Positions 33,007 to 36,358 of a stretch of DNA of 36,358 nucleotides are shown here, one piece after another (positions within the stretch are counted from its first letter, which is position 1; every line of letters begins with the position of its first letter). The notes beneath the pieces were generated by a model. The model had not been told where the DNA came from. It made no database searches and was given only the letters and a program-made list of their open reading frames with translations. The DNA is from JAUWNP01 sp034430655. GTDB lineage: Bacteria; Chloroflexota; Anaerolineae; B4-G1. The position numbers and the translations under genes are program-made. Location of the stretch: the NCBI GenBank assembly GCA_034430655.1, contig DAOUEC010000203.1:1-36358 (forward strand), written 5' to 3'.

Positions 33007-33263
33007 GATGATACTCGGTTTTGTTCAGAGTAGGACGCAGAGGTTGGGGAATGGAGAGTGGAGGATGGAGAATGGAGGAATGTGCTGCCAGCAGTCACGT
33101 CTTCCGGCGTGAACAGATGCACCGCCTCCTCCTCCACACCTTCAACCTGTACCTGGCCAAAGGCTCTGGCGAAGAAGGCGTAGTGCACATCCCACCGCGA
33201 GGTGTCGCCCCGCAACCACAGCAGCCCTTTCTCGATCAACGCATTCAAATCCTGGGCCGTCAC
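33003..33263 (-). pseudogene. Possible remnant of an ATPase C-terminus
   Basis: This is an 86-codon frame from a GTG. Its first half, with DLNALIEKGLLW and SRWDVHYAFFARAF, resembles the C-terminal (DUF234-like) part of AAA ATPases from Chloroflexota, as far as I recall; its last 25 residues are coded by a heptamer array. It has no N-terminal ATPase part. The stop overlaps the CapD ATG (ATGA), so it may be translated as a leader peptide, but I favour a decayed fragment. Confidence 0.35.
33049..33076. repeat. Heptamer array GAATGGA type, four units
   Basis: Units GAATGGA, GAGTGGA, GGATGGA and GAATGGA follow without gaps just upstream of the CapD start. On the minus strand they are read as LHSPSSTLHSP-type words in the 33003-33263 frame. 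Confidence 0.85.
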
Positions 33264-33384
33264 GTTGGTGGCCCGCCAGCGTGCTTCGCCTGCTCCCGCG
33301 CATCGTGTACAGGCCCCATGCCTTGCGTTTTGACACCTATTTGGTCTTCATCTCCCATCCAACCCCCGCCCGTTCATCGAACAG

Positions 33385-33413
33385 ATTATACCTGTAGAAC
33401 GGCCCGATGTCAA
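33385..33413 (-). promoter_or_regulatory. Perfect-consensus sigma-70-type promoter sequence
   Basis: TTGACA (33408-33413) and TATAAT (33385-33390) are exactly 17 bp apart on the minus strand, about 380 bp before the CapD ATG. The match is perfect, but the same bases also read as a protein fragment (IDIGPFYRYNLF), so chance is possible. If active it would drive the CapD-led block with a long leader. Confidence 0.5.
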
Positions 33414-33472
33414 TCACAAGCGATGCCTCTTCCCCAATTCCCCTCTCCCCCTCCCCTTGTCTCCCGTTCTCT

Positions 33473-33504
33473 CTTGCTCCCCTGTTCCTCGGCTCTTCCG
33501 CTCA
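33473..33504. repeat. Octamer array related to 28738-28777
   Basis: Units CTTGCTCC, CCTGTTCC, TCGGCTCT and TCCGCTCA follow in phase and end at the stop codon of the glycosyltransferase remnant. In both places the array starts at the 3' end of a reading frame. Confidence 0.65.
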
Positions 33505-33580
33505 CTCAATCACCCGCCAATACACCCCCTCCAGCAGCGCCACCGGCCGCTCCCAGGTGCACTTCTCCTCCACCAGCCGT
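33502..33580 (-). pseudogene. Glycosyltransferase C-terminal remnant 1
   Basis: On the minus strand the bases encode LVEEKCTWERPVALLEGVYW and then RVIE and a stop. This is the typical end of GT4-type glycosyltransferases (W-E-R/x-S-V-A-x-L-E-x-V-Y). Upstream the frame is lost in an octamer array. A related remnant lies at 34646-34713. Confidence 0.55.
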
Positions 33581-33590
33581 CCCCAAGGGA

Positions 33591-33622
33591 GACAAGGTGA
33601 CAAGGAGACCAGGAGACAAGGT
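33591..33622. repeat. Octamer array GACAAGGT/GACAAGGA, four units
   Basis: Units GACAAGGT, GACAAGGA, GACCAGGA and GACAAGGT are in phase. Arrays of the complementary type (CTCCTTGT) recur near 34597 and 35970. Confidence 0.8.
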
Positions 33623-33737
33623 GAACAACTCGTTGCTGCCGTCGCTGATGATCGGCGTTGGTCATCGTTTCGGCCACTAAGAACACGGATTTCAGGACGT
33701 AAGATGGCCCAACTCGACGTGGAACTCTACAATCTGC

Positions 33738-34226
33738 TCACCTCTCCCCTTCGTCCTGCAACACCCGTATGTAAAGCGTGTCGCTCACCCGGAAGCCTGC
33801 CACGTCGCGCAGTGTGTCCAGGTGGGGTTTGATGGCATTGATAAGCCCTTTGCGCTTGGTCTCGACAAGGATGCCGATCAACCCTGCGTAGCGCACACCT
33901 AAGTGACGGGCGGTTTCTCGTCCCAGGCGTTCATCCATCAGGAGCAACTCGGCTCCTATCTCCAGCGCCAGTGCAATGGCCTCGGCTTCCCCTGCGTCCA
34001 AATCCTGTCGCAAGGCACGCACCAGATCCTTGTTCGCGACCTCTCGGGCCTGAATCCAAGGAGCCGTTCTGACTTCCTCAGCACCCGGTTGTCCCGCTCC
34101 TTCGATGACGACTTCTTGCCAAACCGCTTCGGGGATCAAAAGTTCGCCGTAGAGTTCGCGGAGAAGATCGATCTTCCCAATCCTGGCCAGGTTGATCAAT
34201 GGTGAAGCATTGCTCACAACGCTCAT
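33738..34226 (-). CDS. DUF3368 PIN-like toxin
   Basis: This is a 162-residue protein. The start SNASPLINLARIGKIDLL, the middle LDAGEAEAIALALEIGAELL, LLMDERLGRETARHLGV and GLIGILVETKRKGLI are the standard DUF3368 signature, with the acidic residues of a PIN-fold nuclease. It is the toxin of a UPF0175/DUF3368 pair. The ATG at 34226 overlaps the antitoxin stop by 4 bp; the longer frame to 34328 lies inside the antitoxin gene. The GxR-rich C-terminus looks intact. Confidence 0.9.
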   Translation of the reverse strand: MSVVSNASPLINLARIGKIDLLRELYGELLIPEAVWQEVVIEGAGQPGAEEVRTAPWIQAREVANKDLVRALRQDLDAGEAEAIALALEIGAELLLMDERLGRETARHLGVRYAGLIGILVETKRKGLINAIKPHLDTLRDVAGFRVSDTLYIRVLQDEGER

Positions 34227-34480
34227 AGCCGGCCCAGTTCCTTCAGTGTCGCCAGGTCTTCCTCGTAATCTTCTACATCGTAGTGCACGGGGACCTCTCT
34301 GCTGCCCAGGAGTTGTTGGAAAGCCCACGCAGTCATATCGGCCATCTCCCGAGCCTTACCGAAGGACAACTTCCCCTGCTGGAACAGATGGATGGCGAGT
34401 TCCCGCCTCAGCTCTTGCGGGGTCATCCGAGTGATGTGAATGACTTCACGCGGTATTTCGATGGCAATCATATAGGACAT
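34223..34480 (-). CDS. UPF0175 antitoxin
   Basis: This is an 85-residue protein with the UPF0175 order: IAIEIPREV at the start, then ELRRELAIHLFQQGKLSFGKAREMADMTAWAFQQLLGSR, then VPVHYDVEDYEEDLATL. The helix-turn-helix-like core binds DNA and the tail would bind the DUF3368 toxin. The ATG follows AGGAGGTTGAGAA. Its promoter at 34529-34556 is one of three related copies in this window. The pair is probably autoregulated. Confidence 0.93.
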   Translation of the reverse strand: MSYMIAIEIPREVIHITRMTPQELRRELAIHLFQQGKLSFGKAREMADMTAWAFQQLLGSREVPVHYDVEDYEEDLATLKELGRL

Positions 34481-34528
34481 TTCTCAACCTCCTGCCCCCA
34501 AACTATACCCTCATTGAACCTTTCCTAT

Positions 34529-34556
34529 ATTGTACTCCATCCTCACCGAAAATCAA
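34529..34556 (-). promoter_or_regulatory. Promoter of the UPF0175/DUF3368 pair
   Basis: TTGATT (34551-34556) and TACAAT (34529-34534) are 16 bp apart on the minus strand, 49 bp before the ATG. Sequence similarity to the 35905 copy continues upstream for about 50 bp (GGCGGGCGCGA, GGGGCGTC). Confidence 0.65.
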
Positions 34557-34580
34557 AACGCAGACGCCCCTTCGCGCCCG

Positions 34581-34650
34581 CCATTCCTCTCCCCCTCTCC
34601 TTGTCTCCCTGTCCCCCCCTCTCCCCCTCACCCTGTCCCCTCGTCTCACC
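34581..34650. repeat. Pyrimidine-rich octamer array (CTCCTTGT type)
   Basis: In-phase units include CTCCTTGT, CTCCCTGT, CACCCTGT and CCCCTCGT. The array joins the promoter repeat on one side and the second glycosyltransferase remnant on the other. It copies the arrangement at 35950-35995. Confidence 0.6.
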
Positions 34651-34713
34651 TGCCCGCCGATACACCCCCTCCAGCAGCGCCACTGACTGCTCCCGGGCCC
34701 CCCTCCGGCGCGA
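34646..34713 (-). pseudogene. Glycosyltransferase C-terminal remnant 2
   Basis: On the minus strand the frame reads AREQSVALLEGVYRRAGE, a GT4-type C-terminal end. About 34 bp at its core are nearly identical to remnant 1 (ACACCCCCTCCAGCAGCGCC on the plus strand). No upstream glycosyltransferase sequence remains. Confidence 0.5.
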
Positions 34714-34745
34714 CTTGACAGGTGGTCAGTCAGAGTCATAATTGG

Positions 34746-34892
34746 GATGGTTTAAGAACTCCTTCTTTGACGACACAGGCAGATGAATGGAACACGGATC
34801 AACACAGATTGCACGGATAAACACAGAAAAATCAGTGAGAATCCGTCTGATCCGTGACTATCTGTGTCCTATTTTGAGTTCTTAAATCACCC
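34746..34892. mobile_element. MITE-like element, about 147 bp, with target duplication
   Basis: Imperfect terminal inverted repeats (GATGGTTTAAGAACTC at the left, GAGTTCTTAAATCACCC at the right; about 15 of 17 positions pair) are flanked by the direct repeat CATAATTGG (34737-34745 and 34893-34901). The interior has complementary words CACGGATCA (34793-34801) and TGATCCGTG (34848-34856), plus ACACAGA/TCTGTGT. The interior resembles widespread CACGGAT/ATCCGTG dispersed repeats that I know from other bacteria. No transposase is encoded. It lies just upstream of the Phd-like gene. Confidence 0.8.
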
Positions 34893-34897
34893 CATAA

Positions 34898-34925
34898 TTG
34901 GTACAAGTTCTCCAGGTCTTATAAC
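34898..34925 (+). promoter_or_regulatory. Candidate promoter of the Phd-like gene
   Basis: TTGGTA (34898-34903) and TATAAC (34920-34925) are 16 bp apart, 24 bp before the ATG. The -35 overlaps the right copy of the target duplication of the MITE-like element, so it existed before the insertion and the insertion cut away what lay upstream. Confidence 0.45.
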
Positions 34926-34948
34926 CTGTAGAGAAAGGTGTTCATAGT

Positions 34949-35215
34949 ATGCCTAAGACCATCGCGCTACAAGCCTTCCGCCGCCATCTCAGCCAGGTGA
35001 TGGGCGAAGTTACTTACGGTGGGGAGACCTACATCATCGAGAGTTATGGGCGTCCAGCCGCCGTGCTGCTGAATATAGACGGATATCGGCGGCTACAGGC
35101 CACCCCCTTGGGAGAGAGGGTCACGCCCGCACGCATCATCAGCCCCCGTCTGGCGAACCCGGCTCAGGCTAAGGATTTCGAACTCGAGGTTATGGTGGAG
35201 GGCACTCATGCCTGA
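34949..35215 (+). CDS. Phd/YefM-like antitoxin
   Basis: This is an 88-residue protein with the Phd/YefM N-terminal DNA-binding fold: IALQAFRRHLSQVMGEV, GETYIIESYGRPAAVLLNID and GYRRLQ. The C-terminal tail after residue 55 is the usual toxin-binding region. It is one of only two genes on the plus strand that I accept. Its stop overlaps the next start by 8 bp, so the partner would be the aspartic-protease-like ORF rather than a RelE- or PIN-type toxin. AAAGGTG lies about 10 bp before the ATG. Confidence 0.85.
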   Translation: MPKTIALQAFRRHLSQVMGEVTYGGETYIIESYGRPAAVLLNIDGYRRLQATPLGERVTPARIISPRLANPAQAKDFELEVMVEGTHA

Positions 35216-35435
35216 GTATAGTGCTACCCATTTCTCACCACCGGCTCCTACTGCCCGGGCAAGCCTGATCCACCCGGATACAGGCCGAACCCTGGATGAT
35301 GTACCCATGCTGTTAGACACAGGAACCGATATCACCCTGGTGCCCGCAGAGGCCTTGCGGAACCTGGGAGTCGAAACGTTGCCGGATTTGTACGCCCTGG
35401 AAGGATTGGCAAGAATTCACATCCCCTTACCCTGA
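35208..35435 (+). pseudogene. Truncated retropepsin-like aspartic protease
   Basis: This is a 75-residue frame directly coupled to the Phd-like gene. Residues 32-53 (DVPMLLDTGTDITLVPAEAL) are the N-terminal half of a clan AA aspartic protease with the catalytic DTG (Asp37). Family members have about 110-130 residues with a second conserved half ending in a LLGRD/LLGL-type strand; here the frame stops soon after YALEGLARIHIPLP, and no continuation is seen in another frame before the convergent gene. It is probably a truncated gene, though a short dimeric form cannot be excluded. Confidence 0.6.
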
Positions 35436-35459
35436 ATGACGCTTCCGTCCTGCTCCTTT

Positions 35460-35826
35460 CTATGGGGTGAACTGGGCGACGGCCAACAGCACACTGATCA
35501 CGGTGCCGATCAACGCCAGCGAACCGATGAGCCAGCGCGTCTGCACCACCATCTGGTGATGTATCTCGTCGAAACGCTCGTTCACGCGGTCGAAGCGCTC
35601 GTTCACGCGGTCGAAGCGCTCGTTCATCTCCCGGCGCAACTCGCGCACATCCACTTTGATCTCAGAAACGTCGTGCTCCAGAATCTCCAGCCGCGACAGC
35701 ACCCTCCCGGTACTCATCCCGAGGAACTCCATACTCGCGGATCATCTCCTGCAGCCAGGGGACCACCTCGACCATCACCGCATCCCCCCATGCCTCGCGC
35801 ACTACGCTGGGCACCCGAACCGCCAT
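35460..35826 (-). pseudogene. Frameshifted coiled-coil membrane protein (copy of 24442-24915)
   Basis: The ATG at 35826 starts a frame with REAWGDAV and YGVPRDEYRE, matching the N-terminus of the 157-residue protein at 24442. One extra base near 35702-35708 (GGGAGGGTG where GGGAGGTG would keep the frame) shifts it. The second frame continues VLSRLEILEHDVSEI, RFDRVNE words and the membrane segment WLIGSLALIGTVISVLLAV to 35460. The coiled coil has fewer repeat words than the other copy. It may be a real mutation, a sequencing error or, less likely, a programmed shift. Confidence 0.75.
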
Positions 35827-35904
35827 GCTCTCCTCCCTTCATCCGTAATCCATCGCACGTCTCATTGAAAGACCTTCCATCATGGCTTGACTCTCACCGT
35901 GCAT

Positions 35905-35933
35905 ATTATACTCTATCACGTCTCCAAAATCAA
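35905..35933 (-). promoter_or_regulatory. Near-consensus promoter of the frameshifted coiled-coil gene
   Basis: TTGATT (35928-35933) and TATAAT (35905-35910) are 17 bp apart on the minus strand, 79 bp before the ATG. It is the third copy of the TTGATTTT...GTATAAT module. Confidence 0.7.
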
Positions 35934-35995
35934 ACGCGGACGCCCCTCGCGCCCGCCATTCCTCTCCCCCTCTCCTTGTCCCCTTGTCATCCCTG
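35934..35995. repeat. Copy of the promoter-plus-octamer repeat at 34529-34610
   Basis: GCGCCCGCCATTCCTCTCCC and the following CTCCTTGT-type octamers match the 34570-34610 stretch almost base for base. The shared unit spans the promoter and about 55 bp upstream of it. Confidence 0.7.
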
Positions 35996-36008
35996 CTCCC
36001 TGAGCCGC

Positions 36009-36041
36009 CAAAACAAAAGCGGCGACACACCGTGCCGCCGC
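36009..36041 (-). terminator. Intrinsic terminator of the retropepsin-like gene
   Basis: On the minus strand a stem of 10 bp (GCGGCGGCAC, loop GGT, GTGTCGCCGC, one G-T pair) is followed by TTTTGTTTT. It lies about 37 bp after the stop at 36078. Confidence 0.8.
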
Positions 36042-36077
36042 GCCGGTCCAATCATCCGCCGGAGGTCCATTTCTGCC

Positions 36078-36358
36078 TCAGGTAGCAGGGGCTGTGATCT
36101 CCAGAATGCCTGTGGGGTAGTCAATCAGTGTGCGAAAATACCGCAGGAAACTGAGCCCCAGCAATCCTTCAATTCCGGCAATCTCCGGAATGTCGTGGCA
36201 GATGACGTCAATGGCTTCAGCGCGTAACTCCGCCAACTCGATACTTTCGACGGTAATGACGGGAGTTTCGATGACCCCGTTGGCCGTCACAGTGGACATT
36301 CTCCGCTTCGAGATGGCCGGATCGTAGCCGATGTCCTTGATCACGTCCCACGCAATGA
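36078..36358 (-). CDS. Retropepsin-like aspartic protease domain protein (5' end outside window)
   Basis: This is the C-terminal part of a clan AA aspartic-protease-like protein, with at least 93 residues in the window. The frame is open at the right edge, so the GTG at 36344 need not be the start. TVTANGVIETPVITVESI and GIEGLLGLSFLRYFRTLIDY are the second half of the fold, including the LLG(L)xFL strand. The catalytic DTG/DSG part would lie beyond the edge. It is a different subtype from the truncated ORF at 35208. Its substrate is unknown. Confidence 0.75.
   Translation of the reverse strand, partial: IAWDVIKDIGYDPAISKRRMSTVTANGVIETPVITVESIELAELRAEAIDVICHDIPEIAGIEGLLGLSFLRYFRTLIDYPTGILEITAPAT

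Larger units (their letters stand above)
33264..33737. other. 474-bp stretch of fragments and repeats without an intact gene
   Basis: The stretch holds a perfect-consensus promoter-like sequence, a short open frame that ends at 33350 on the minus strand (IDIGPFYRYNLFDERAG, then stop), two octamer arrays and a glycosyltransferase C-terminal remnant. No complete gene is visible on either strand. It looks like a graveyard between the accessory strip and the polysaccharide block. Confidence 0.6.

Noticed and set aside
33700..33832. Plus-strand frame beginning MAQLDVELYNLL
   Set aside because: It runs antisense into the well-supported DUF3368 gene and shows no family signature; at most a short fragment.
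36078..36344. Complete 88-residue protein with a GTG start at 36344
   Set aside because: The frame stays open to the window edge and the first half of the protease fold is missing, so the gene starts beyond the window.

Overview
The window is a GC-rich bacterial chromosome segment, almost entirely coding on the minus strand, and reads as one large extracellular-polysaccharide / surface-glycoconjugate locus. The best guess for the host is a Chloroflexota (Anaerolineae-like) bacterium. This is an inference from gene content: DUF2723 and GT39 membrane glycosyltransferases, DUF4012 proteins, exported proteins with a YLP(L/I/M)-type motif, DUF433/DUF5615 and UPF0175/DUF3368 toxin-antitoxin pairs, and many short heptamer/octamer repeat arrays. 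No rRNA, tRNA or CRISPR array was seen.

Layout, read in the direction of transcription (right to left). 36.36-33.3 kb is an accessory strip. It holds a partial retropepsin-like protein with a terminator, a frameshifted coiled-coil gene, a plus-strand Phd-like antitoxin with a truncated aspartic-protease-like partner, a UPF0175/DUF3368 toxin-antitoxin pair, two decayed glycosyltransferase C-termini, a 147-bp MITE-like element and several repeat arrays. 33.0-24.99 kb is the first polysaccharide block: a CapD/FlaA1-type nucleotide-sugar dehydratase/epimerase, an O-antigen-ligase/polymerase-like protein, a DUF433/DUF5615 toxin-antitoxin pair with a 151-bp MITE-like element in its leader, a small membrane protein, a polyprenyl-phosphate sugar-1-phosphate transferase, an LPG-synthase-like (UPF0104) membrane protein and a GT2 glycosyltransferase.

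24.9-19.5 kb holds a coiled-coil membrane protein, a DUF2723 GT-C enzyme, a DUF4012 protein and a GT39-type enzyme; five short repeat elements sit in the coding sequence or at the gene junction here. 19.1-12.7 kb is an exported-protein block: a Thr/Pro-rich membrane-anchored stalk protein, two paralogous clan GH-A-like exported proteins, a 58-residue exported peptide, another DUF2723 GT-C enzyme and a 503-residue secreted protein. 12.6-7.1 kb has a fused GT2-GT4 glycosyltransferase, a GT2, a methyltransferase and a GT4. 6.9-1 kb is a Wzm/Wzt-type ABC exporter (permease first, ATPase last). Between the two transporter genes lie two alkaline-phosphatase-superfamily proteins, a methyltransferase and a beta-propeller lipoprotein.

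Together the genes could initiate a glycan on a polyprenyl carrier, make its sugar nucleotides, extend and modify it, and export it by an ABC transporter and/or join it by a Wzy/WaaL-like enzyme. The GT-C enzymes may glycosylate exported Thr/Pro-rich proteins. The most interesting points are: two MITE-like elements with target duplications, each just upstream of a toxin-antitoxin or antitoxin-like gene; three copies of one near-consensus promoter sequence in front of accessory genes; five heptamer arrays of different sequence; a tandem phosphatase-superfamily pair in which one member has lost metal ligands; and an exported family sharing an R-Q-T-V-P-T segment. All family names come from reading motifs; no database search was run.
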